NCBI RefSeq assembly: GCF_001247745.1
Contig: NZ_LAIR01000002.1
Span: 1 to 64,000 of the forward strand
Direction of reading: 5' to 3'
Length of the DNA: 64,000 bases
DNA from: Luteipulveratus halotolerans
GTDB lineage: Bacteria > Actinomycetota > Actinomycetes > Actinomycetales > Dermatophilaceae
This document shows, one piece after another, positions 1 through 7,699 of the stretch. The notes under the pieces are model-generated. The model made no database searches and was not told where the DNA came from. It worked only from the letters and a program-made list of their open reading frames with translations. Within the stretch, counting starts at the first letter, position 1. Each line of letters begins with the position of its first letter. A program made the translations under genes and the position numbers.

Positions 1-105
1 ACGACCTGTCACGAGGAGCGCTCGTGGAGGGACATCATCAGCACGGTGGCGATCACCGCCATCCAGAGCGCGTCCACCGTTGAGGCACAAGGAGATTCGA
101 AGTGA
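1..105 (+). pseudogene. pta: Phosphate acetyltransferase, C-terminal end only (frameshifted)
   Basis: Only the last 33 or so codons lie in the window. Read from base 3 the peptide begins DLSRGALVE. If one G is dropped from the GGG at 29-31 it continues DIISTVAITAIQSAST to a TGA at 103-105. This matches the conserved C-terminus of Pta, which interconverts acetyl-CoA and acetyl phosphate in the cytoplasm. The stop overlaps the GTG start of ackA, the usual pta-ackA coupling. As printed the frame is broken by the extra G. A homopolymer error is the simplest reading, but real decay cannot be excluded. Confidence 0.75.
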
Positions 106-1292
106 GCGCAGTCCTCGTCCTCAACGCCGGCTCGTCCTCGCTGAAGTTCCAGGTGGTCGACCCCGAGACGGGTGAGGCGCACGCCAAGGGCATCGTCGAG
201 CGCGTGGGGTCGAAGGGCTCGACGATCTCGGTCACGGTCGACGGCGAGGAGTCCGAGACCTCCGCCTCGGCGCCTGATCACGGTGCGGGCGACGGAGCTG
301 ATGCGGACGACGCTGGCCGACCGCGGCGTCGACCTCGCGTCGTCCGGGCTGGTCGCCGTCGGTCACCGGGTCGTGCACGGCGGACGCTCGCTCACCGAGC
401 CGACCGTCGTCGATGACAAGGTCCTGGCCGAGATCGAGCGAGTCGCCGAGCTGGCTCCTCTGCACAACCCGGCCAACATCGACGGAATCCGCAGCGCCAC
501 CAAGGCTTTTCCCGACCTTCCGCAGGTCGCGGTCTTCGACACGGCGTTCTTCTCCGACCTGCCCGCCGAGGCGTCGACGTACGCGATCGACCGAGAGCTG
601 GCCGACAAGCACGCGATCCGGCGCTACGGCTTCCACGGCACGTCGCACGAGTTCGTGTCGGCGGAGGCGGCGCGTTCCTCGGGCGCGAGGGTGACGCCGA
701 CCTCAAGCAGATCGTTCTGCACCTCGGCAACGGCGCGTCCGCGTCGGCGGTGCGCGGTGGTCGGCCGGTCGACACGTCGATGGGGCTCACGCCGCTCGAG
801 GGTCTGGTGATGGGCACGCGCGGTGGCGACATCGACCCCGGCGTACTCCTGCACCTGCACCGGGTCGCGGGCCTGAGCGTCAGCGACCTCGACACGCTGC
901 TCAACAAGAAGTCCGGCATCCTCGGCGTCTCGGGCATCGGCGACTTCCGCGACCTCGCGAGCGCGGTGCACGACGGTGACGACGACGCGCGGCTGACGCT
1001 CGACATCTACCTGCACCGCCTGCGCAAGTACATCGGCGCGTACGCCGCAGTGCTCGGTGGCGTCGACGTGGTCACCTTCACGGCTGGTGTCGGCGAGAAC
1101 AGTGTCGAGCTGCGCGAGGAGGCGCTGAAGGGCCTGGAGTTCTTGGGGATTCGCATCGACGGCCGTCGCAACAAGGGCAAGAACGACGGCCCGCGGGTGA
1201 TCTCGACGGACTCCTCGGCAGTGACGGTGCTCGTGGTCCCGACCAACGAGGAGCTCGCCATCGCGCGCCACACGGTCGCCACCATCGCCTGA
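102..1292 (+). pseudogene. ackA: Acetate kinase, broken by two single-base frameshifts
   Basis: AckA converts acetyl phosphate and ADP to acetate and ATP. The GTG at 102 follows an AAGGAG at 89-94 and gives SAVLVLNAGSSSLKFQ, the phosphate-binding start of the ASKHA kinase fold. The frame then breaks in the GGG at 287-289 (one extra G) and again at the TT at 675-676 (one T missing). Correcting both gives a continuous protein of about 396 residues, normal for AckA, including GHRVVHGG, YGFHGTSHE and TAGVGENS. Both changes are homopolymer-length differences, as in the adjacent pta. Either the assembly is wrong here or the acetate branch is recently inactivated. Phosphoketolase lies 1.6 kb away and would supply the same substrate. 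Confidence 0.9.
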
Positions 1293-1353
1293 CCGCGGGT
1301 CAAGTAGGCGGAGCCGCATTCTGCAGGTCGAGTAGGGGAGCGCTAGCGGAGCC

Positions 1354-1431
1354 GGGCTCTCGCTGGTTGAGCCGGTCCGAGGCGCTAGCGGAGGCGGGCT
1401 CTCGCTGGTTGAGCCGGTCCGAGGCGCTAGC
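1354..1431. repeat. Tandem intergenic repeat, two 36-nt copies
   Basis: Two identical 36-base units (1354-1389 and 1396-1431) with a 42-base period contain the core CTCGCTGGTTGAGCCGGTCC. A partial third copy precedes them. The second unit runs into the 3' end of the GIY-YIG gene. Related sequence on the other side of that gene (1891-1968) suggests one repeat family flanking it. Confidence 0.85.
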
Positions 1432-1753
1432 CGAGGGCCGTGTCGAAACCAGGTGACACGCGGGGAGAGTCACGCACACCTCGCCGCCTGGCGAGCTCTG
1501 GCAGTCGCTCGAAGGAGCCAGCAATCAATGCTTCCCGCTTCTCGCGACTCCATCCCTGCACCTGCTTCTCTCGGGCATACGCCTCATCGACACGTTCGAA
1601 CTCCTGTGCCCAGACGAGCTCGACCGGTCGGCGGCATCGCGTGTATGCCGCTCCTTCGCCGGCCTGATGCTGAGCCAGGCGACGCTCTAGGTCTCGGGTA
1701 CTGCCGACGTAGTAGGAGCCGTCACTGCAGCGAAGAATGTACGTCCAGGCCAT
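1427..1753 (-). CDS. GIY-YIG nuclease superfamily protein
   Basis: A protein of 108 residues with a single GIY-YIG domain: AWTYILRCSDGSYYVGST at the N-terminus carries the paired Y..YVG core, followed by DLERRLAQH and EKQVQGWSREKREALI. Stand-alone short members (UPF0213/YhbQ-like) are common. Their substrate is usually unknown and they resemble the nuclease half of UvrC or homing enzymes. The start at 1753 is preferred to the ATG at 1780 because the domain begins immediately after it. The last residues (GFDTALG) are encoded by the neighbouring intergenic repeat, so the C-terminus may have been extended by repeat invasion. Confidence 0.85.
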   Translation of the reverse strand: MAWTYILRCSDGSYYVGSTRDLERRLAQHQAGEGAAYTRCRRPVELVWAQEFERVDEAYAREKQVQGWSREKREALIAGSFERLPELARRRGVRDSPRVSPGFDTALG

Positions 1754-1890
1754 GGCCTGACCCTGAAAGGGGCGAAACATGTGCGCAATTCAACGTCGAC
1801 GGCCTGTGGGCCGCGGCTGTCCTCAGTCGCAGGGTGTGGACAGTTGTCGTGCGCGGTCGCCGTGGTTTCGACTCGGTCTCGCCCTGGGGG

Positions 1891-1968
1891 CTCGACCGGC
1901 TCGACCAGCGGGTGGGCGGCTCGACCGGCTCAACCAGCGGGTGGGCGGCTCGACCAGCGGGTGGGCGG
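1891..1968. repeat. Short tandem intergenic repeat
   Basis: Units at 1891-1919 and 1920-1948 (29 bases, one difference) and a shortened unit at 1949-1968 share GACCAGCGGGTGGGCGG. They lie in the 327-base gap between the GIY-YIG gene and the pentapeptide gene, in which no gene is seen, and resemble the repeats at 1354-1431 in reverse orientation. Confidence 0.75.
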
Positions 1969-2009
1969 CTCGATGAGCGGGTTCGACTGACTGGCAGGGG
2001 TCTGCCGGC

Positions 2010-2052
2010 AACGTCAACACCGTTGCGCTTTCGCGTCAACGGTGTTGACGTT
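2010..2052 (-). terminator. Hairpin with perfect 16-bp arms, likely terminator of the xfp operon
   Basis: AACGTCAACACCGTTG at 2010-2025 is the exact reverse complement of 2037-2052, with an 11-base loop. It lies 28 bases beyond the stop of the minus-strand pentapeptide gene. There is no run of T, so it would act as an I-shaped actinobacterial terminator. It could instead be a repeat element. Confidence 0.6.
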
Positions 2053-2080
2053 CCTGGGGGAGGCGGGTGGAGGGCGACGG

Positions 2081-2884
2081 TCACGCCCAGCGGACGGGTG
2101 CCCGACGATCCGTCGGCAGCTGTGTGGACGAGTCACCCCGCGCTGAGTCGAGCTGCGACTGGAGCAGGTACAACGTGCCGGTCAGATCGGCCCCGCGCAG
2201 GTCGGCGTCCCGCAGGTCGGCCCCGGTGACGTCGGCGCCCGCGAGATCGACACCGCGCAGGTCAGCCGCGACCATCAGCGCCCCGCGCAGCGATGCTCCT
2301 CGCAGGTCGCGCCTCCGCAGGTCCGCCCCGAACAGGTCAGCGCCGCGCATGTCAGAGCCGTCAGCGCGGGCGGAGGTCCGGAGCACCGAGCTCGCCTGCT
2401 GCAGCAGCGGATTCACCTCAGCGCGCAAGGCGTCGACATCGACCGAAGCGACCTCGGCCGGCGCCCCGCTGCCGAGCCCGTCCAGCCGCTCACCCTCCGC
2501 GCGCAGCGACGCCCGCAGTGCCCCGGACGGCAGCAGGCGTACGGACTCCGTGACGTACCAGAGCAATTCGTGCAGATCGCGCATCACGGGGAACACGTCG
2601 AACATCTCCGGCGCCGACTCCGAGCGCCAGTCGACCCCGTCGAACGTCTCCTGCGACACCCGCTGGCCGGCGCCGAAGCAGTCGTACACCGTGCACCCTC
2701 TGAACCCGAGCTCCGGCAGGCGGGTGTGCACCGAGCAGAGCGAGTTCGCGGCGAGGTTGGGGCACGGCGTCCGGGCGGGCTTGTCGATGGCGAAGTCGAC
2801 CGAGGCGCTGAAAGCCGGTACGACACAGCAGAGTCCGAAGCACTGCGAGCAGTCGGCCCGCAGCTCACGCTCAGAAGAGGTCAC
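2081..2884 (-). CDS. Pentapeptide-repeat protein with Cys-rich N-terminal domain
   Basis: A protein of 267 residues in two parts. Residues about 10-70 carry a cysteine pattern (DCSQCFGLCC, then single Cys residues and GCTVYDCFGAG) like YkgJ-type putative metal-binding proteins. Residues about 175-245 are tandem A(D/N)LXX pentapeptides (GADLFGADLRRRDLRGASL and onward) that should form a right-handed beta-helix. Some pentapeptide proteins mimic DNA, but nothing here identifies a gyrase target. The ATG overlaps the stop of xfp (ATGA at 2881-2884), so the two are translationally coupled. Why a phosphoketolase operon should carry it is unknown. Confidence 0.85.
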   Translation of the reverse strand: MTSSERELRADCSQCFGLCCVVPAFSASVDFAIDKPARTPCPNLAANSLCSVHTRLPELGFRGCTVYDCFGAGQRVSQETFDGVDWRSESAPEMFDVFPVMRDLHELLWYVTESVRLLPSGALRASLRAEGERLDGLGSGAPAEVASVDVDALRAEVNPLLQQASSVLRTSARADGSDMRGADLFGADLRRRDLRGASLRGALMVAADLRGVDLAGADVTGADLRDADLRGADLTGTLYLLQSQLDSARGDSSTQLPTDRRAPVRWA

Positions 2885-5367
2885 CCGAAGTCTGCCGCCG
2901 TCTCACTCGTCGAGGTCGAAGAAGGCGACTTCCGGTCGCCCACACCAGTGTTCCACGCCCAGTCGCGCACCTCGGGGGCGTCCTCGCCGTGCTCGCGGGT
3001 CCACTCCTTGGCACGTCGGCGGGCGTCGACCATCTGCTGGCGCAGCCCGGCTGCCCGCGACCCGAGCGCGGGCACACGGTCGATGACGTCGATGACCAGG
3101 TGGTAGCGGTCGAGGTCGTTCATCATCACCATGTCGAACGGCGTCGTGGTCGTGCCCTCCTCCTTGTATCCGCGCACGTGCAGGTTGTCGTGGTTCGTAC
3201 GCCGGTAGGTCAGGCGGTGGATCACCCACGGGTAGCCGTGATAGGCGAAGATCACCGGCTTGTCGCGCGTGAAGAGGGTGTCGAAGTCGCGGTCGGACAG
3301 CCCGTGCGGGTGCTCCTTCTCGTCCTGCAGGCGCATCAGGTCGACGACGTTGACGAAGCGAATTCGCAGCTCTGGCAGGTGTTCTCGCAGCAGGCTGACG
3401 GCGGCGAGGGCCTCCAGAGTCGGGATGTCGCCGGCCGAGGCGATGACGACCTCGGGGTCGCCCTCGTCGTTGGACGCCCACTCCCAGATGCCGGCGCCGC
3501 GCGCGCAGTGGTCCGCAGCCTGCTCGGCGGTGAGCCAGTCGAACTGCGGCTGCTTGCCCGCCACGACGACGTTGACGTAGTGCCTGCTCTGCAGGCAGTG
3601 CTCCATCGTCGACAGCAGCGTGTTGGTGTCCGGCGGGAAGTACGCGCGGACGATCTCGGCCTTCTTGTTGAGGACCACGTCGATGAATCCCGGGTCCTGG
3701 TGGGTGAACCCGTTGTGGTCCTGGCGCCACACGTGCGAGGTCAGCAGGTAGTTCAGCGATGCGATCGGCGGCCGCCACTCCAGCTCACGCGTGGTGTTGA
3801 GCCACTTGGCGTGCTGGTTGAACATCGAGTCGACGATGTGGATGAACGCCTCGTAGCAGGAGAACAACCCGTGCCGGCCGGTCAGCAGATAGCCCTCCAA
3901 CCAGCCCTGGCAGGTGTGCTCCGACAGCATCTCCATCACGCGACCGCTGCGCGCGAGGTGCTCGTCGACCGGCAGGATCTCGCCGGCGAACACCTTGTCC
4001 GTGGCGTCGTACACCGCTCCGAGCCTGTTGGACTCCGTCTCGTCGGGGCCGAACAGCCGGAACGACGACGGGTTGTCGCGCACGATGTCGGCGACCATCG
4101 TCCCGAAGACCTTGGTGGCCTCGTGGACAGACGCACCGGGAGAGGCGACGTCAACGGCATACTCGCGAAAGTCCCTGACCTTCAACGGCTTTCGCAGCAG
4201 GCCACCATTGGCATGAGGGTTGGCACTCATCCGTCGTACGCCGACCGGCGCAAGCGCGCGCAGCGACTCGACGAGGCGTCCCTCGTCGTCGAAGAGTGAG
4301 CCGGGATCGTACGACGCGAGCCACTCCTGCAGCTGCTTGCGGTGCTTGGCGTCGGTGCGCGTCTCGGCGAGAGGCACCTGGTGAGCGCGCCAGGTGCCCT
4401 CGACCTGCACGCCGTCGACCGTGGACGGCCCGGTCCAGCCCTTGGGCGTGACGAGCAGGATCATCGGCCAGCGTACGGCGTCAGAACCCTTGCTGCGCTT
4501 GGACTTCGGGGCGCGCGCGGCGTCCTGGATCGCGCGGATGCGGTCGTGTGCGGTGTCGAGAGCGGCCGCCATCTGCTGGTGCACCGATGCGGGGTCGTCG
4601 CCCTCGACGGTGATCACCTCGTGCCCGTGGCCCTCCAGCAGCGAGACGAGGTCTTCGCGCGGAATGCGAGCGGGCACAGTCGGATTGGCGATCTTGTAGC
4701 CGTTGAGGTGCAGGATCGGCAGCACCGCGCCGTCCACGGTCGGGTCGACGAACTTGTTGGCGTGCCAGGACGTCGCGAGCGGCCCGGTCTCGAACTCGCC
4801 GTCGCCGACGACGGCCGCCACGACCAGGTCGGGGTTGTCCATGGCCGCGCCGTATGCGTGCGACAGGACGTAGCCGAGCTCGCCGCCCTCGTGGATCGAG
4901 CCGGGCGTCTCGGGTGCGGCGTGCGACGGGATCCCGCCGGGGAAGGAGAACTGCCGGAACAGTGCTTGCAGGCCTTCGGCGTCCTCGGTGATGCGCGGGT
5001 AGATCTCGCTGTAGGTGCCCTCGAGGTAGGAGTTCGCGACGACCGCCGGGCCACCGTGGCCGGGACCGGCCAGGAAGATCGCGTTGACGTCGCGCTCACG
5101 GATGAGCCGGTTGAGGTGGGTGTAGACGAGGTTGAGGCCGGGCGTCGTACCCCAGTGGCCGAGCAGTCGCGGCTTGATGTCGTCCGGCACGAGGTCGCGC
5201 TGCAGCAGGGCGTTGTCGAGCAGGTAGATCTGGCCCACGGACACGTAGTTGGCGGCTCGCCACCACGCGTCGAGGTCGGCGAGCTGGCCGCGCGACAGGG
5301 GCTTCGTGGACGACTTCGGCTTCGGCGTGGACGAGGTGCGCTTGCGCGGTGGCGTCATGCGCTCCAC
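2881..5367 (-). CDS. xfp: Phosphoketolase (xylulose-5-phosphate/fructose-6-phosphate)
   Basis: A full-length thiamine-diphosphate enzyme of 828 residues that cleaves xylulose-5-P or fructose-6-P with phosphate to acetyl phosphate plus glyceraldehyde-3-P or erythrose-4-P. The cofactor motif VGDGEFETG is at residues 187-195 with LNGYKIAN at 221-228, and GPGHGGP at 101-107. The N-terminal 20 residues are basic and low in complexity. An ATG at codon 4 is an equally possible start. Its acetyl phosphate would be used by the nearby AckA or Pta. It heads an operon with the pentapeptide gene and diverges from the gene at 5447. Without assays the pentose- versus hexose-phosphate preference cannot be told. 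Confidence 0.95.
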   Translation of the reverse strand: MERMTPPRKRTSSTPKPKSSTKPLSRGQLADLDAWWRAANYVSVGQIYLLDNALLQRDLVPDDIKPRLLGHWGTTPGLNLVYTHLNRLIRERDVNAIFLAGPGHGGPAVVANSYLEGTYSEIYPRITEDAEGLQALFRQFSFPGGIPSHAAPETPGSIHEGGELGYVLSHAYGAAMDNPDLVVAAVVGDGEFETGPLATSWHANKFVDPTVDGAVLPILHLNGYKIANPTVPARIPREDLVSLLEGHGHEVITVEGDDPASVHQQMAAALDTAHDRIRAIQDAARAPKSKRSKGSDAVRWPMILLVTPKGWTGPSTVDGVQVEGTWRAHQVPLAETRTDAKHRKQLQEWLASYDPGSLFDDEGRLVESLRALAPVGVRRMSANPHANGGLLRKPLKVRDFREYAVDVASPGASVHEATKVFGTMVADIVRDNPSSFRLFGPDETESNRLGAVYDATDKVFAGEILPVDEHLARSGRVMEMLSEHTCQGWLEGYLLTGRHGLFSCYEAFIHIVDSMFNQHAKWLNTTRELEWRPPIASLNYLLTSHVWRQDHNGFTHQDPGFIDVVLNKKAEIVRAYFPPDTNTLLSTMEHCLQSRHYVNVVVAGKQPQFDWLTAEQAADHCARGAGIWEWASNDEGDPEVVIASAGDIPTLEALAAVSLLREHLPELRIRFVNVVDLMRLQDEKEHPHGLSDRDFDTLFTRDKPVIFAYHGYPWVIHRLTYRRTNHDNLHVRGYKEEGTTTTPFDMVMMNDLDRYHLVIDVIDRVPALGSRAAGLRQQMVDARRRAKEWTREHGEDAPEVRDWAWNTGVGDRKSPSSTSTSETAADFG

Positions 5368-5411
5368 TGTGCCGCGCGGTCGTCCTCGGGTCGAGGGGTC
5401 ACCGGCAGCTC

Positions 5412-5440
5412 TTGACGACGCAACGGTGTAAGCGTGTAAT
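5412..5440 (+). promoter_or_regulatory. Sigma-A-type promoter giving a leaderless transcript
   Basis: TTGACG (5412-5417), a 17-base spacer and TGTAAT (5435-5440) make a near-consensus promoter. The ATG of the next gene starts only 6 bases after the -10 box, with no Shine-Dalgarno, so transcription would begin at or next to the A of the start codon. Confidence 0.7.
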
Positions 5441-5446
5441 CAACTC

Positions 5447-5968
5447 ATGAGCACAGTCAGTGGTTGGCTCGTCGGGCGGCTCCCCGACGAGTGGTTCGAG
5501 GCGGAGCCCGAGGTCAGTGTCGACCGTGAGGAGATCGTCGTCGTGGGCACGCTCACGGCCCCCGACATCGACGCCCAGGACGACGAGCCGGCGGTCCGCG
5601 CAGCCGAGGCCGGCCGGATCAAGCGCTTCCGTGAGGACACCCGGCAGCAGCGGATGCGCATCGCCGACGAGGCCGAGCGCCGCTACGGCCGCAAGGTCGC
5701 GTGGGGTGCGCAGTGCGGTGAGACGCGCGAGGTCTTCACCAACCTGTCGATCCCGGTCATGACGCGGCTGCGTCAGCCCGAGCGGCAGGTGCTCGACACC
5801 CTCGTCGACGCCGGTGTCGCGCGTTCACGCTCCGATGCGCTGGCGTGGTCCGTGCGCCTGGTCGCCGAGCACGAGGGCGACTGGATCAAGGAGCTGCAGG
5901 ACGCGCTCACCGCGGTCCACGAGGTACGCCGGTCGGGCCCGTCCTCGCGTCGAGGGCGCACTGCATGA
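5447..5968 (+). CDS. Conserved actinobacterial protein with RHH-like C-terminus
   Basis: A cytoplasmic protein of 173 residues with no signal peptide or membrane segment. The N-terminal half is acidic (WFEAEPEVSVDREEIVVVG). Residues about 100-140 (PVMTRLRQPERQVLDTLVDA, then SRSDALAWSVRLVAEHEGDW) have the spacing of a ribbon-helix-helix or similar small DNA-binding fold. The function is not known to me. It is transcribed from a strong leaderless promoter and its stop overlaps the ATG of the truncated haemoglobin (ATGA), so the two are made together and it may regulate or assist the globin. Confidence 0.8.
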   Translation: MSTVSGWLVGRLPDEWFEAEPEVSVDREEIVVVGTLTAPDIDAQDDEPAVRAAEAGRIKRFREDTRQQRMRIADEAERRYGRKVAWGAQCGETREVFTNLSIPVMTRLRQPERQVLDTLVDAGVARSRSDALAWSVRLVAEHEGDWIKELQDALTAVHEVRRSGPSSRRGRTA

Positions 5969-6432
5969 CGGCGTCCGAGCCGCCCAGCCTGTACGACTGG
6001 GCCGGCGGCGCCGAGGCGTTCGAGCGGCTGACCTCGGTGTTCTACGACAAGGTGCTGCGCGACGACGTGGTCGGCCCGCTGTTCGCGCATATGAGTCCGG
6101 ATCACCCGCACCACGTCGCGCTGTGGCTGGGTGAGGTCTTCGGCGGTCCGGCGCGCTACACGGACGAGCTCGGCGGATATCCGCGGATGCTCGCCCACCA
6201 CCTCGACAAGGCGATCACCGAGCAGCAGCGCCGCCGGTGGATGGACTTGCTCCTCGACAGCGTCGACGAGGCCGGACTGCCGGACGACCCCGAGTTCCGC
6301 GCGGCGTTCGTCGGCTACATCGAGTGGGGCACCCGCCTGGCGCGGTCCAACTCACAGCCCGGTGCCGACGTCGTACGCGAGGCGCCCGTGCCCCGCTGGG
6401 GCTGGGGAGTCGCGCCGCCGTACGAAGGCTGA
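5965..6432 (+). CDS. Truncated haemoglobin, group II type
   Basis: A protein of 155 residues with the 2-on-2 globin pattern: LYDWAGGAEAFERLTSVFYD (helices A/B), DPLF-like DVVGPLFAHM, then the H-bearing segment PRMLAHHLDKAI and a conserved RRRWMDLL. Group II truncated globins of actinomycetes bind oxygen tightly and take part in peroxide or NO chemistry; which applies here is not visible. The start at 5965 overlaps the upstream stop. Annotating from 5845 would add residues encoded by the upstream gene. Confidence 0.88.
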   Translation: MTASEPPSLYDWAGGAEAFERLTSVFYDKVLRDDVVGPLFAHMSPDHPHHVALWLGEVFGGPARYTDELGGYPRMLAHHLDKAITEQQRRRWMDLLLDSVDEAGLPDDPEFRAAFVGYIEWGTRLARSNSQPGADVVREAPVPRWGWGVAPPYEG

Positions 6433-6476
6433 GCGGTCGTCGTACGACGGCCGGCCGGGCGGCCATACTGGGCGGC

Positions 6477-6920
6477 ATGTCGTCGTTCGCCGTCCTCAAC
6501 GGGCCCAACCTCAACCTGCTCGGCCAGCGCGAGCCGCAGACCTACGGCAGCACCACGCTCGCGGCGATCGAGGCGTCGTGTGCCGAGGTGGCGAGCGAGC
6601 TCGGCTGTGAGCTGAGCTGGTTCCAGTCCAACCACGAGGGCGCGCTCGTCGACGAGATCCAGCGGCTGGCCGCCGACGGCACCGACGGCGTCGTCATCAA
6701 CGCCGCCGCTTACACCCACACCTCGGTCGCGATCCGTGACGCGCTGGCGACGCTCGACGCGCCGTTCGTCGAGGTGCACATCTCGAATGTCCATGCGCGC
6801 GAAGGGTTTCGGGCGCACTCCTACCTGTCCGACCTCGCGTCCGGCGTGATCGTCGGCTGCGGTGTGCAGGGCTACGAGCTGGCCGTACGCCGGCTGGTCG
6901 CGCTCACGTCGACCCCTTAG
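6477..6920 (+). CDS. aroQ: Type II 3-dehydroquinate dehydratase
   Basis: A protein of 147 residues, the normal size of the type II enzyme, which dehydrates 3-dehydroquinate to 3-dehydroshikimate in the shikimate pathway. Visible motifs are LNGPNLNLLGQREPQTYG with the catalytic Tyr, FQSNHEGALVDEIQ, INAAAYTHTSVAIRDAL, and EVHISNVHAREGFRAHS with the catalytic His. CATACT lies 7 bases before the ATG, so translation may be leaderless. It is isolated from other aro genes. Confidence 0.95.
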   Translation: MSSFAVLNGPNLNLLGQREPQTYGSTTLAAIEASCAEVASELGCELSWFQSNHEGALVDEIQRLAADGTDGVVINAAAYTHTSVAIRDALATLDAPFVEVHISNVHAREGFRAHSYLSDLASGVIVGCGVQGYELAVRRLVALTSTP

Positions 6921-6952
6921 TCGCGCGGCCCCAGGCTGCCGAGCACGATGGG

Positions 6953-7561
6953 GTGATGGTCGACAAGAGCCTGTGGATGCGCCAGGTCGAGGAGAACCCC
7001 GAGCACTCGAGCTGGTACGTCGAGCGGTTCCGGTCGCTCGCCCGCGAAGGCGCCGACCTCGACGGTGAGGCGCGGCTGGTCGACGCGATGGCCGAGCGCG
7101 GTGCGCGCATCCTCGACGCCGGCTGCGGGCCGGGGCGTGTCGGTGGCGCGCTGCACCGGGCCGGCCACGCCGTCGTCGGCGTCGACGTCGACCCGACGCT
7201 GATCGAGGCGGCCGAGCACGACCACCCCGGCCCGACCTGGCTGGTGCAGGACCTCGCCGAGCTCGACCTGCCGGCGACGGGCGTGACCGAGCCGTTCGAC
7301 CTGGTGGTCAGCGCCGGCAACGTCATGACGTTCCTGGCGCCGACCACACGCGCACGCGTGCTCGAACGGCTGGCCGCGCACCTCGTACCCGGTGGCCGAG
7401 CCGCCATCGGCTTCGGCGCCGAGCGGGGCTACCTGTTCGAGGACTTCCTCGCCGACGCCGAGCGGGCGGGTCTGGTGTCCGACACGCTGCTCGGAACCTG
7501 GGACCTGAGGCCGTTCAGCCCCGACTCCGACTTCCTCGTCGCGATCCTGCGCCGCCCCTGA
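6953..7561 (+). CDS. Class I SAM-dependent methyltransferase
   Basis: A protein of 202 residues with a Rossmann SAM-binding core: RILDAGCGPGRVGGAL (motif I), VVGVDVDPTLI (motif II acidic residue) and FDLVVSAGNVMTFL (post motif). The substrate is not identifiable. A second Met at codon 2 is an equally likely start. It lies 32 bases after aroQ on the same strand and may be co-transcribed. Confidence 0.88.
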   Translation: MMVDKSLWMRQVEENPEHSSWYVERFRSLAREGADLDGEARLVDAMAERGARILDAGCGPGRVGGALHRAGHAVVGVDVDPTLIEAAEHDHPGPTWLVQDLAELDLPATGVTEPFDLVVSAGNVMTFLAPTTRARVLERLAAHLVPGGRAAIGFGAERGYLFEDFLADAERAGLVSDTLLGTWDLRPFSPDSDFLVAILRRP

Positions 7562-7592
7562 CCGACCGCGACACCCCGCGTCTCGTCGACGC

Positions 7593-7652
7593 CACCCCGC
7601 CCGCTGACGAGAGCCCCGACATCCGGCGGGTGCATCGTCAGCGGGTGGGGTG
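7593..7652. terminator. Large hairpin between convergent genes
   Basis: CACCCCGCCCGCTGACGA (7593-7610) pairs with 7635-7652 over 18 positions with one mismatch. It sits in the 138-base gap where the methyltransferase and phoX genes converge and would serve as a bidirectional terminator. Confidence 0.6.
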
Positions 7653-7699
7653 CCGTCATCGACCAGCCGGTCAGTCGACCCAGCCGTACGCCGACCGGC

